A DNA stretch of 64,000 nucleotides, from contig CM045745.1 in NCBI GenBank assembly GCA_024760905.1, forward strand, positions 92,001 to 156,000, written 5' to 3'. The position numbers and the translations under genes were made by a program. Positions 35,620 to 46,916 of the stretch are shown piece after piece; within the stretch, counting starts at the first letter, position 1, and every line of letters begins with the position of its first letter. The stretch is from Plotosus lineatus. Taxonomy: Eukaryota > Chordata > Actinopteri > Siluriformes > Plotosidae. Below the pieces are notes generated by a model. It worked only from the letters and a program-made list of their open reading frames with translations, ran no database searches and was not told the DNA's origin.

Positions 35620-35840
35620 AAATATGGTTGGTCAGAGGAGTAAGCCTACTGGTGATGGTAATCAGAAAAAGCGGCAAGCCATATCGTTAGAAACAAAGAT
35701 GGCTATTATCAAGAAAATTGATGCTGGTGAAAAACGTGAACATTACACGTTTCTTCCAAATGGCTCTGTCGACCACTGGAACCATTTTCAAGCAGACAGA
35801 TCACATCACAGAGCATGTTAAAGGTTATATTTGATCCTGT
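35620..35840 (+). mobile_element. pogo/Tigger transposase HTH remnant
   Basis: The frame from about 35623 reads KKRQAISLETKMAIIKKIDA, the CENP-B/pogo N-terminal helix-turn-helix. After a frame shift near 35750 it continues TTGTIFKQTDHITEHVKG, the second half of the same domain. The remaining transposase is missing. The CAGTGGTACC-type terminus at 36582 may be the 3' end of this element, with a SINE inserted at 36170-36497. Confidence 0.6.
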
Positions 35841-36169
35841 ATTTGATATTTTCTGAGTGAATTTGATTAAAATTTATCTATTTGAATTTATTTTGCTTGA
35901 ATTTAATTTATTTGAAATTAAAGTTGATATTATTTGATATATTTGATAATATTTTACAATGTTAGGTTTATAATAATTGATTTAGGGGTGCTTTATGAGA
36001 TACGGTAATGGTATTTATGGATGTATAGTACAGTGTGAACATCATACGTCATTGGAACATACAGGAACAACTTACTTTCTCTTTTTTTTTTTTCACCTTT
36101 CATTCAGTCATTCGGAACCTAATTAAAATGTAAGTTGGGGAGTGTCTGTAATAACTATACTGATGAAAT

Positions 36170-36497
36170 TTCTTTTCGGCTTTTTCCCTTAATCAGGAGT
36201 CGCCATGGTGAATAATTCGCACGTTTGATTTGGCATAGGTTTTTATGTTGGATGCCCTTCCTGACACAACCCTTTAGCAAGGGGAGGAAACACACTGACA
36301 GGTTTGCAGCTCCTCTTTACAAAAGTCAGCAATTGTTCTTTTACCTCTCACCATAGACAGTGAGGGACATGGCCGGCCTTTGATAACACAGTTAGCTGCA
36401 CTGGGGGGACGTGATAACCTTGTTGAGAGTGAGTCTCAAAACCTCCAACCTTAGGATCAGCGATCCAGCGCCCTATACCACTGGATTACCACTGCCC
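36170..36497 (-). mobile_element. SINE family 1, older copy
   Basis: Same layout as 28135-28480 but more diverged. On minus the head has GTGGTAATCCAGTGGTATAG, the B-box region has decayed (GAGGTTTTGAGACTC), and the tail reads GGCGACTCCTGATTAAGGGA. No target duplication was recognised. Confidence 0.8.
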
Positions 36498-36554
36498 GGT
36501 AAAAGCAGTTCAACTTACGAAAAAATGAAGGTTACGAAAAATGCTCTGGAACGG

Positions 36555-36582
36555 ATTAATTTCATAAGGTGAGGTACCACTG

Positions 36583-36616
<34 letters not shown>

Positions 36617-36642
36617 GTGGTACCACACCTTATGAAATTAAT
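36555..36642. repeat. Facing MITE termini forming an inverted repeat
   Basis: 28-bp arms at 36555-36582 and 36615-36642 with 27 complementary positions, each ending in GGTACCACTG or CAGTGGTACC, separated by TA and CA dinucleotide repeats. This is two element ends meeting. From 36643 to 37127 no gene is seen. Confidence 0.87.
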
Positions 36643-37127
36643 ATATAATATATACTGATAATACATACATTTAAAACTACACAACTGAGTTCAATATAAC
36701 TTCCATTGTTGTGTCTAATGTCTTTGTTGTTGCTTAATATTTTAAATTAAATTAAGTACTGTCAACTGGGCCTGTGTAGGTACTTTCTATACATTGGACT
36801 TGGGTACTTATTCTATAGAAGTATGTGTTTTTTGCATGTTCTGAGCCTCTTTGTTTTTCCTTCTTTTCCAAAACTGACTCTTTGCACGACCGCACAAGAA
36901 TTTCCTATTCACAAACGGCAATAAAGAAACTTTGACTTTGACTTGACTTGAACTCCTCGTTGTTTGGCCATTTATTTGGATTGAGAAGTTTTTGCCAAAA
37001 AATCCAATATGGATTTAGTGGGTTTTGCAACCAAACATAATTAGCTGTTGATGAAATTAATTAGTTCAATAAAGATATGATTTTTGAAATTCTGACCTTT
37101 TATTCAACGAGACACTGGCATCTGCAG

Positions 37128-37800
37128 CCGTGAGGGCGGACACAAGCCAGTGTTCACCCTCAAGCCGTTCCCAAGCCTGGATAAATGCAGATGGTTGTGA
37201 CAGGAAGGGAATCCAGCGTAAAACTTTTGCCAAAACCAAAACCAAGAAAGGATGTAAATGACTTTGGTGTATAATTTCTTCCAGAAGAGACAGGAGCATA
37301 GGGTGACTTATGAAAGTGGAGGTAGGAGCTCACAGGTAGACTACATCTTGTGTAAATGACACAATCTGAAGGAAGTCAGTGACTGCAAAGTAGTAGTGGG
37401 TGAGAGTGTTACCAAACAGAATATGATTGCAGAGCTGGAGAAAGCAGAGATGAAAATGTTGAGGTTCTCTTTGGGAATAACGAAGATGGATAGGATCAGG
37501 AATGAGTACATCAGAGAGTCAGCACATTTTAGAGGTATTAGAAGCAAAGTCAGAGAGGCTATATTGAGATGGTTTGGACATGTACAGAGGAGGGATAGTG
37601 AATATACTGGTAGTTGGCTGCTGAGGTTGGAACTGCCAATCAAAAGGCCTAGAGGAAGACCAAAAAAGAGATTTATGGATGTGGTGAAGGCGGACATGAA
37701 GGTCGTGTGGGTAAGAGAAGACGATGCAGAGGACAGGATGAGATGAAGGCAAATGATTTGCTGCGGCGAACCCTGAAGGGAACAGCCGAAAGGAAAAGAA
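37128..37800 (+). mobile_element. RTE copy C, internally deleted short derivative
   Basis: RTE 5' leader (37128-37235: CAAGCCAGTGTTCACCCTC, GGTTGTGACAGGAAGGGAAT) is joined to a late endonuclease segment (37280-37410), which is joined to the last part of ORF2 (37432-37745: MLRFSLGITKMDRIRNEY, RWFGHVQRRDSEY) and the 3' end CGAACCCTGAAGGGAACAGC. The RT core is missing. It keeps both ends, so it could be mobilised in trans. Confidence 0.87.
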
Positions 37801-37929
37801 GAATTGTGACTTAAGGTTGAAACCATTGAAACGGATGTGCTTTAGCACATCCGAGATGGTGTGATAAGATAGTATTATTTTGCGCTTTTTAATTAAATAA
37901 GCTCATTTCTGAAATACACTGCAAATATC

Positions 37930-38185
37930 CATCTGTTCATATTCTGAACTGCTTTATCCTAATTAAGGTTGCGAGGACACTCATTTGCACACCGAGTGGT
38001 GATCTGAAACAGCCCATGAAATCTACCGTGCATATTTTCAGATTGTGGGAGGAAACCGAGACCTGGCGCAAACCCACACAAGTACGGGGAGACCATGTAA
38101 TCTCCAAGCAGAAACGCCTGAGCTGGGAATCGAAGAAAACCTTCTTGCTGTGAGGCGGAATTGCTAACCACCATACCGCCCCGCT
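37930..38185 (-). mobile_element. SINE family 2, diverged copy
   Basis: Contains TGGGAGGAAACCGAGACC, GGGGAGACCATGTAATCTCC and TTCTTGCTGTGAGGCGG in the order seen at 26121-26455. Confidence 0.65.
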
Positions 38186-38715
38186 GTAAATATGATGAGG
38201 CTATTTTTACTTATAAATAAAGTGCAACATTTACATTCCTATTTATAAATACAAGTGCTTTTTATTAAACAAAAACAAAACAAAACGAACAAACAAAAAA
38301 CAAAACAAAACAAAACATAGAGTGACATCACTGAAAACTCTGACGTTCTCTTCATTTCTGTATTTAAAACAGTGGTTCTCAACTTGGGTCCATTCGAACC
38401 CAGTGAGTCAGTCTCAGGGGTTCGGTAGAGGTCAAGACATACACCCGACTCATATTCATGATGATACGCCCCACTTGGGCATCACTGGCTGCAGGTGATC
38501 GCGCTATATTGCTTGGCCAATCTGTGCTGCAGGAAACTTGGCTCAGTAGTCGACTTGCGACTGTCGTGATGGTATGTCATGTGATTTCTTTCTTAATGTT
38601 TTAATCCATACTATGTTGAGCAATAAAAGAAAGTGGTCGGGTGAATACGTACAACATGGATTCACGTATATTGTTATGATCGGTGCTTGCTGGCAACGTG
38701 TGAACGCTCTCTCTC

Positions 38716-38719
<4 letters not shown>

Positions 38720-38768
<49 letters not shown>

Positions 38769-38787
38769 ATATATATATATATATATG
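38720..38787. repeat. (CT)n(TA)n microsatellite in the 5' LTR
   Basis: CT units from 38720 to 38764 followed by TA units to 38787. Absent from the 3' LTR. Confidence 0.97.
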
Positions 38788-39088
38788 AGACGAAGGGAAA
38801 AAGCTCGCTTGATCTTGATTTTTAGTTTGAATACCGACCGTGAAACTGGGGTCTCACGATTCTTCTGGCTTTTTGAGTTTTAAGCACTGGTGCCGGACGT
38901 GGCTGTTATCTGCAGGCAGTTCCAGAAGAGCACACCTGAAATCACCAAGCAATCAGCAAACTAGAATGAGGAGCAGTACGAGGAGAACGAGGAGCTTCCT
39001 CTGGCGTCGGAAGATTGTCCTTTCAGTGTGATTCCGTTCCCCATGAGCTCTCTGATTCCTGGTATCCTACTTCGTCCCAAACCAAAAT

Positions 39089-39174
39089 AAAACCAAAATC
39101 ACAGGAAATAATTCTTAACGGAAAACTGGAGCACCAGTTTTCCGTTAAGAATTATTTCCCATGATTTTGGTTTT
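39089..39174. repeat. 41-bp-arm palindrome in the 5' LTR
   Basis: Arms 39089-39129 and 39134-39174 with a 4-nt centre AGCA and two mismatches. The 3' LTR contains only one arm (near 40192-40231), so the other was added by local inverted duplication. Confidence 0.92.
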
Positions 39175-42100
39175 CCCAGTCCTGAAATAAAGTCGTTCAA
39201 TCTTCGTACATGATCTCCCCATTTGCCGAAAACCGCTCATCCCCATGCCAGCCAGGTATTCAGGCACGATCACGTTCTGCACGCAGTTCCTCCATCAGTG
39301 TTCGCTTGTCTTCAGCCAGTAGCCGCTCACATATGCCACCGATCAGGCTTAGACCACCTTTGTTAAGAGCCTACTCACGGAGGAAGCCTCGTCCGGGGCA
39401 CTAGCGGTCGCCACCCATACCCCGGAATTATGCTCCCACTTTGACCAGTTCGTGTGGGAAATAAAAAAGTTCTTCGATCGTCCGGCAAAAAAAGGAGGAG
39501 GCGAGCTCTCAGCTCCTTCAGATCAAGCAAGGCTCACAGTTATTGGCAGATTGGATTCCGGATTCTCTTTATAGAAAGCGGCTCGAACCACCCTGTGCTC
39601 CGGGGGGTTTTCCTGCGAGGGCTGAATGAGAGGCTGAAGGACGAGCTTGCGACACAAGATGAAACAGCTACTCTCGAGGATTTGATCGCCTTGACTACCA
39701 GGCTGGATAACCGGCTGAGAGTTCTGGATCGATCCCGGAAGGAGCGGACCAGTCTAGTCTACCCATCCTCGAGTTCCTCCGTGAGGCCCAACGAGGCCTC
39801 ACCTCAAACTTCCTCGCCATTTCCTCCTCCGAGAGAGGATGATTGTCTCAAACCCATGCAGTTGTCAGCCCCAGCTGACGGCATAGGAGAGGCATGGACA
39901 AGTCTGTTCGGGTACCAGGTAGCACCCCTTGCGAGGAGGGAGGGGGGGTACTGTTATGGTCGGTGCTTGCTGGCAGTTTTCTCTCTCGATATACACTACT
40001 GGCGCTGGCAATCGGCGTTGCTGTTACCTGCAGGCAGTTCGAGAAGAGCGCACCTGAAGTCACTCAGCAATCAGCAAACTATAAAGAGGAGCGGCACGCT
40101 CCCCTCCAGCATCAGAAGATTGTCCTTTCAATGTGATTCCGTTCCCTGTGATCTCTCTGACTCCTGGCATCCTACTTCGTGTTCGACCAGTTTTCTGTTA
40201 AGAATTATTTCCAGTGATTTTGGTTTTCCCGGTGTTAAAATAACGTCATTGAATCTTTGTACATGGGATCCTACATCTTTGGGTCCGACTCATGCTCCCG
40301 CCGTCACATAAAGGAACATAATGGCAGTCAGCATCCTATCTGCATGATTTGCAATGCCAAGTTAACCAATTCTTGTCTAGTACCATCAAGCTAAAGAAAC
40401 ACTCCCTTAACCTGCACGGAGATACAAGAACACAACACTTGCTGAATTCAAAGTGAAGAGAGCCAGATTCGATGAAAGCATGACTCTGCCTCCTCTTGCA
40501 TCTTCAGTGAGACATGTAAAGAAATGGGCTCTGAATTAGAGGTACTTCTGTACCATTCTAATGTGCGATAGTGATCCCAGGGACAGGTGAATCGTGTTTT
40601 TGCCATGCGTTAGGAATTCGTCCTGTTTTTGCAAGAGCACCAACATCGTCATGCAGATTGCTTGAAAAATTCTAAATTAATTCTCATTTTAGCATACATG
40701 GCTGATATATTCACAGCTCTCAATCATTTCAATCAGCAGATGCAGGGTGCTGGCGTCAACATAATCAAAGCGGAAGAAAATCTGAAGGCTTTTCAAAAAA
40801 GCTACCGTTATGGAAACGGCGAACAGAGAACTTTAACTTCGCAAACTTTTCCCTGCTGGACGACTGTGTAAATGAGATTGAAGAGGTGTCTGGAATCGGA
40901 GACATTTCTGTACCCACAGAACTGAAGCAAGCAATTGCTATGCACTTAGAGGTGCCAGGAAAGTCTCTTGACAGATACTTCCCTACAATAGAGTGATATT
41001 CAGCATGGACGAGACAGCCATTCAAGTTTGATGTTGAAAAGTCAAATGTCAATAATGAATACCTTAATGAAATTATTAAAATTTAACAGAGCCAGGTTCG
41101 GCAACAGCTATTCTTCAGAACAACAACACTCTCAACGTTTTGGTGCCGACAAATTGTAACGTATCCTGTTCTTACGAAAAAAGCCCTGGAAATTTTTATA
41201 CTATTTGTTTCTATCTTTGAGATCAATCCTTTTCAAGGATGATGGAATTAAAAACAAAGAAAAGGAACAGAGTTTGCTGTGAAAATGACATGAGAGTGGC
41301 ACTGTCCAAGGTGAAGCAACACATATCTGAACTCGGCTCTCAAAGGCAGTAGCAGAAGTCAGAATGATTTGCAGTAAATATTCATTATTATTGTAGCCTG
41401 ATGGAAATTTGGTGATTGGTGTGTATCGAAATGTTAAAAATCATAAATAGCATGAATATAGTAAGTTCATAATTGGAATGCATAATGTCAAAAATTTAAA
41501 CCGTGTTTTATTACAGTGTTGTAGGATTAAAAAAAAGTCATGTTTTTGTGAAAAGGTATGCCATTTGTTGTGAGTTCATGCATTGTATTGGTTTTTTTTC
41601 TTTCAACAAAGTGATGTTAATGCACGGTTCATTTTGGTTCCCAAGGAAAACATATACCTGTCTTGAATTTAAAAAAAAAAGAAAAGAAAAGAAAAAAAAA
41701 ATCATATTTTAATTTTCAATAAAATAAGGGTTCGGTTAACAAGCATACAACTGAAATGGTGGGGTTCCGTTAAGAAACACTGATTTAAAATGTTTCTTCA
41801 ATCAATAAAAGTTATTTTAAATTGTACTTCCTGAAAATTTTAATATGGTTATGACTTATAATTTAGGTTAATATTACTGCGACAATTACTCCTCTCCTAT
41901 AACTACTGCTGCAGTCGAGATCTACAGCAGGAGAGTTTAGTCCTAGTTTTATATCAGATGATGGACTATGTGGATTTTTAAGCAACATCATTTTATTGTA
42001 AGTGTCACTGTAAAAACCACGAGAATCCCACAAGTTACTCTCATGTCTCCGCCCGCCATTATTCACAAAGAAAATACTGTCCTCAAAAATTGATCTATTT

Positions 42101-42187
42101 ATTTTGTTACATTAAATTATTCAAGGAGCTTCATGAAATAGGTAATAAATGTTTTGGTTCCAGGTGAACAACACAATGACCAGTTTG

Positions 42188-43809
42188 AGGGGGTGGACAA
42201 AATAATGGACCTAACATTTTGGCATCATAATCTTTGAACATAATTCAAACAATCAAAACTTGTATTGATTCATACAACTTGTGTATTGTTTATGTAACAC
42301 ATGTAAACACATGGTTACTAATTTTATTGGAAAAAACCCTAGTTTCCAACACTCCCTGAAAGCACTAGTTTCCTAGTCCCCTTGAACGCATCATAGGCAC
42401 GTGCCTGCATGCGACCAGCAGAGAGTGCAGCAGAGAGCGTGAAGAGCAGGACGCATACAGAGCCCTCGAAAAGCGACACGAGTGAGTCAACGATCAAAAA
42501 TGTGATTAAGTGAACTTTTAACAAGTTTAACTAAGTTTGTGTGCTTTTCAGAGCCTTGTATGTGTTTTGTTCTCTCTCAATCGAACCGGGTGGAGAGAGT
42601 TTGTTTTCTTGGAAGCTCCGGTGAGTCATTGCAATATGAAGCTAGTTTAAGAACCTATGCTAACTTTACACGTGGTGAACCTATGCTAACTTTACACGTG
42701 GTGACTTTTAAAGCTGTGTGCACTAATTTTGTCTTTAAAAGGCTAAGACCAGTCGAAGTACATAACAAAGATTGTGCTGTGCACAAAATGAACCTTACAT
42801 TTTATTTTTCTAAATGTTTTGTTGAAAGCACTTTTGCTAATGCACTAAAGTAGTGCAGATAAGCTGTTTGTATTACATTCCATTCAGTGCCTTTCATGCA
42901 CTTTTGTCATTTATTTAGGAATTATTGTTGTTAAATATTTTATTCATTGTGTCTGTACTGCATGTGCAGACTGGTTTTAGTGGATCTGGATTTGATCTTG
43001 AAGCTGGTTTCGGACACGGATGGCGAGCCAAATCCAGTGAGAACTCTTGGTGGATCCAGAAGCAGTGTGGCCAACTGTTCTCTGGATGCGAGTAGATCTA
43101 CAGACCCAACCACTTCAAATCACAGGATCCCAGATAAGAACAGATAAAAACACCTTTATCCCAAACGGATCACAATCCTGGAAAAGACTCCCGGGTTCAC
43201 ACGAATCAAACCTTAGAGATTTAAGCTTATTTTATTTTATTTTTAATTTGTAAAGAAAGTTCTACAATATTGTTTGCACTGTTTCTTGTAGTATTGTTAA
43301 TTGTAATAAATCTGCCGGCTGTTCAAATTCAAATCTCCACAATTCATTTTACTCCTCCAGAACCTAGTATAAAACCTAGCACAGCTATATCAAGCTGGTG
43401 TTACATTTACAAAGGGATTTGAAGCCATTGTTCAGTCAGAATCCCCTCCACCTCTTTTAGAGAAGATGGTGGACTTGTTCTTGGATGAGGACGTTTTTCT
43501 CTCTCTTTCAAAGCCACTCATTACTTTTGAGACAGTTCGTCTTTAAACACCGAACATTTGAGCAGTTTTTGTTACACTAACTCCGACCATAAAAGCACCA
43601 ACAATTTGGCCTCTTTCTGCCATTATGGGGTATGATTAATGTTTTCAATATCTGAAAAAGGAAAAAAAAACATTCATTTTACATCAACATATCAAATAAT
43701 AAAATTATTATACAAAAAATAACATGTGCCAAGTTTTGATTGTTTAAACTATGTTCAAAGATTATGATGCCAAAATGTTAGGTGTTTCTATTATTTTGTC
43801 CACCCCCTG
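42188..43809 (-). mobile_element. Tc1-like element, right-arm copy, split by a solo LTR
   Basis: Inverted copy of 16078-16593. Termini lie at 42188 (AGGGGGTGGACAAAATAAT, first base or two lost) and 43809 (GTCCACCCCCTG). The HTH region (about 43440-43626) retains most of the frame. The solo LTR at 42293-43405 interrupts it at TTTA. The stretch 41791-42187 shows no recognised feature. Confidence 0.87.
42293..43405. mobile_element. Solo LTR, 1113 bp, in the Tc1-like element
   Basis: Ends are TGTAACAC and GTGTTACA (perfect 8-bp inverted ends), flanked by TTTA on both sides (42289-42292 and 43406-43409). The left-arm paralog has the single TAAA site uninterrupted at 16478-16481. Inside is an exact 26-bp tandem duplication (42651-42676, 42677-42702) and an AATAAA-type signal near 43305. 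The 4-bp duplication fits a Gypsy-like or retrovirus-like LTR; class not resolved. Short frames inside are not supported as genes. Confidence 0.85.
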
Positions 43810-44693
43810 TATATCCATGATATACTTTTGCAGATGTCCAGTCTAATTGGCAATTAACATGCTAATGTATGAGATCTTGTGAGATTTCCATCTGCCAAAA
43901 TCACATCATGAATGGAATCCCCCTGTCGAGATTGAAGAGCCCACATAACCCAGAATAGAAAGACTGGAGCTTCAGTATATAGGTGGATAGATTAAAATTT
44001 ATTTAAATATTGTTTGAAAAATTTTGAGGTTCAATACGAACAGATAGCTGCCCTGCAATGACCTGGCAAGCTGCTCAGGGTATACTCAGCCCATGCTCAG
44101 AGTCAGCTGAGGTGGATGCCAGATTTCTGAAACCCTAATCAGGATTAAATGGTTCAGAAAATGAACGATTGATGGACGTATTTCATTCATGGCATGTTGT
44201 GTATTTTATACACCACTGAGAGCAAAGGCGAGTTTGTTAGCACACATTTTAAAAACCCCATTATTTTACTTTCGAATCACACACACACACACACACACAC
44301 ACAATAAAATGCATATATACATGATATACAATATTTATTTGTATTTCTGATTTATTTATTTATTTATTTATTTTCTATTGTGAGAAATGCTAGTTCTGGG
44401 TTGATGATCATGTTCATTCAGATGTTTCCACAGTGATATAACACTGAACTTATTTCGGGTACAATTATAATGCCATTGAGAGGGCAGTGGTGCCCCCCCA
44501 CACACACACACAAAGGCCAGCCACACCTCTCACTGCCTGTGATTAGAGACATTTTAAGGAACCATTGCAAGTCAAGTCAGGCAGATAAAACTGCAATGAC
44601 TCCTTTGTTGATAATTCACATTTTATCAATATTTTGTTTTTGTTTTTTGTTTTTTTACTCACATCTTTTTCCTTTGCTTCCATCCAGAGGAGA

Positions 44694-46916
44694 ATGCAGC
44701 CATGAGGCGGGGGGGTGGGGGGGGCAGTGTCTCTCCCCCTTCTGCTGGTCCCAAGCCCGGAGAAATGCAGAGGGTTGTGACAGGAAGGGCATCCGGCGTA
44801 AAACTTTTGCCAAAATACAAAATGCAAACCAGAAAGTCTAAACGTAGACCGGATCGGTCGAGACCCGGGTTAACAACGACCGCCATCAGTGCTGTAAACC
44901 AACAGGGTGCTGATGGAAATTGGACTACTGTTGGTCGAAGACATCGAAGAAGGAGAGGTGGGAGGCGTGTCCGTAGGCAGAGAGAGAAGAGGAAAAGCAC
45001 GAGTCTCGGACTGAAAGTCGGGACTTTGAATGTTTGGGACTATACAAGGAAAAGACAGAGAGCTGGCTGACATGATGCAGAGGAGGAAGGTGGACATACT
45101 GTGTGTTCAGGAGACCAGGTGGAAAGGTAGCAAAGCTAAACGCTTAGGGGCAGGGTTGAAGCTGTTTTATCATAGTGTGGATGGGAAGAGAGCTGGAGTA
45201 GGAGTCATCTTGAAGGAGGGGTTGGTCAGGAATGATAGGTTGGACAGTAAGCAGGGAGAAAATGATCGAAACAGGTTGGCACAGCAGAGAGCTAGAGATG
45301 GGAAGGACGTGCAGCAAGTTAGATTGATAAAGGACAGAAAGGTAAATGTATTGACTGATGACAGAAGTGTGCTGGGAAGATGGAAAGAGTACTTTTAAGA
45401 GCTGATGAATGAGGAAAATGAGAGAGAAAAAAGACTAGAAGAGGTGACCATTGAGGAGCAGGAAGTAGCAAAGATTAGTAAGGGTGAAGTTAGGAGGGCA
45501 CTGAAGAGGATGAAAAAATGGCAAGGCAGTTGGTCCTGATGATATACCTTTGGAGGTATGGAAGTGTCTACGAGAGGTAGCAGTAGATTTTCTGACAAGA
45601 ACATTCAACAAGGTCTTAGAAAGTGAGCAGCAGGAATGGAGGAGAAGAACAAAGGAGACGTGCAGAATTGCGGCAACTACAGAGGAAAAAGTTGATGAGC
45701 CATGCGATTAAGTTATGGGAAAGAATAGTGGATGCTAGACTAAGGGCAGAGGTCAGCATTTGTGAGCAACAGTTTGGTTTCGTGCCAAGAAAGAGCACCA
45801 CAGATGCAGTGTTTGTTTGAGGATGTTAATAGAGAAGTACAGAGAAGGTCAGAGGGACTGTGGTCACTGTGCCTTTGTGGATCTGGAAAAAGCATATGAC
45901 AGGGTGCCAAGAGAAGAATTGTGGTATTGCATGACGAAGTCTGGAAAGGCAGAGAAGTATGTCAGAGTGGTGCAGGACATGTATGGGAGATGTAAGACAG
46001 TGGTGTAGTGTGCTGTCGGCGTGACCAATGAATTCAAGGTGGATGTGGGGCTGCATCAAAGATCAGCTCTGAGCCCCTTCTTGTTTGCGATGGTGATGGG
46101 CAGGCTGACAGACCAGGTTAGGCAAGAACCTCCATGGACTATGATGTTTTCAGATGACATTGTGATCTGTAGTGAGAGCAGAGAACAAGTGGAGGAAAAT
46201 CTAGAGATGTGGAGGTATGCCCTGGAGGAGAGGAATGAAAGTTAGCCTCAGTAAATCAGAATACATGTGTGTGAATGAGATGGACCCAGGAGGAACGGTG
46301 ACGTCACAGGGAGCAGAGATAACGAAGTTGGAGGATTTTAAGTACTTAGACACAACAATCCAGAGCAATGGAAAGTGTGGAAAAGAGGTGAAGAAGCGGC
46401 AGGGTGGAATGGTTGGAGAAACGTGTCCGGTGTGATGTGCGTTAGGAGAGTGTCAGCAAGAATGAACGGTACAAGACGGTAGTGAGACCAGCAATGTTGT
46501 ATGGCCTAGAAAAAGTGGCGCTGAGGAAAAGGCAGGAGGCAGAGCTGGAGGTAGCAGAGATGAAAATGCTGAGGTTTCTGGGAGTAACGAGGAAGGATAG
46601 GATCAGAAATGAGTACATCAGAGGGACAGCCAATGGAAGATGTTTTGGAGACAAAGTCAGAGAGGCTAGATTGAGATGGTTTGGACATTTACAGAGGAGG
46701 GATAGTGAGTATATTGGCAGTAGGATGCTGAAGTTGGAACTACCAGGCAGAAGGCCTAGAGGAAAACCAAAGAAGAGATTTATGGATGTGGTGAAGGAAG
46801 ACATGAAGGTCATTGGAGTAAGAGAAGAAGATCCATAGGAGAGGGCGAGATGGAGGCGGATGGTTTGCTGTGGCGACCCCTGAAGGGAACAGCTGAAAGG
46901 AAAAGAAAAAGAAGAA
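44694..46916 (+). mobile_element. RTE-clade LINE copy D, full ends, deleted endonuclease
   Basis: Exact 18-bp target duplications GCTTCCATCCAGAGGAGA flank it (44676-44693, 46917-46934). The 5' leader and the start of the endonuclease frame (DILCVQETRWKGSKAKRLG at 45090) are present, then a deletion at about 45232 removes most of the endonuclease. RT pieces: FVDLEKAYDRVPREEL (about 45880), LHQRSALSPFLFA, and a catalytic box reading MMFSDDIVI (A to S before DD). C-terminal part LRWFGHLQRRDSEY. Several frame shifts. The matching site in the left arm is empty (15226-15243). Confidence 0.95.

Larger units (their letters stand above)
38672..40308 (+). mobile_element. Ty3/Gypsy element with gag only, inside the hAT
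   Basis: 3' LTR 39952-40308 starts TGTTATGGTCGG and ends GTCACA. A related 5' LTR starts at 38672 (TGTTATGATCGG) and runs to about 39215, expanded by CT/TA repeats and a palindrome. A polypurine tract (GAGGAGGGAGGGGGGG) precedes the 3' LTR. The interior frame (39580-39930) shows VFLRGLNERLKDELATQDE and LTTRLDNRL, typical of Gypsy gag. Protease, RT and integrase are absent. No clean target duplication was found. Relevant gag homologues were domesticated in mammals, but this is an ordinary defective copy. Confidence 0.78.
38370..41782 (+). mobile_element. hAT element with decayed transposase (ZBED5/SCAND3-like)
   Basis: Termini CAGTGGTTCTC and AGAAACACTG, flanked by the exact 8-bp target-site duplication ATTTAAAA (38362-38369 and 41783-41790), the hAT hallmark. 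The transposase start MLSNKRKWSGEYVQHGF is visible at about 38611. After a Gypsy insertion (38672-40308) it resumes with RPICMICNAKL-like sequence (about 40345), then ILAYMADIFTALNHFNQQ (about 40690) and EVSGIGDISVP-like sequence. The central DDE region is deleted and stops abound. Not autonomous. Confidence 0.87.

Noticed and set aside
39454..40311. A 285-codon frame as a domesticated gag gene
   Set aside because: Only the middle third matches gag. The end runs through the polypurine tract and 3' LTR, and the 5' LTR and missing pol show an ordinary defective Gypsy insertion.
42293..43405. A gene in the frames at 42539-42853 and 42947-43147
   Set aside because: Both lie inside an LTR with defined ends and target duplication, and show no domain.
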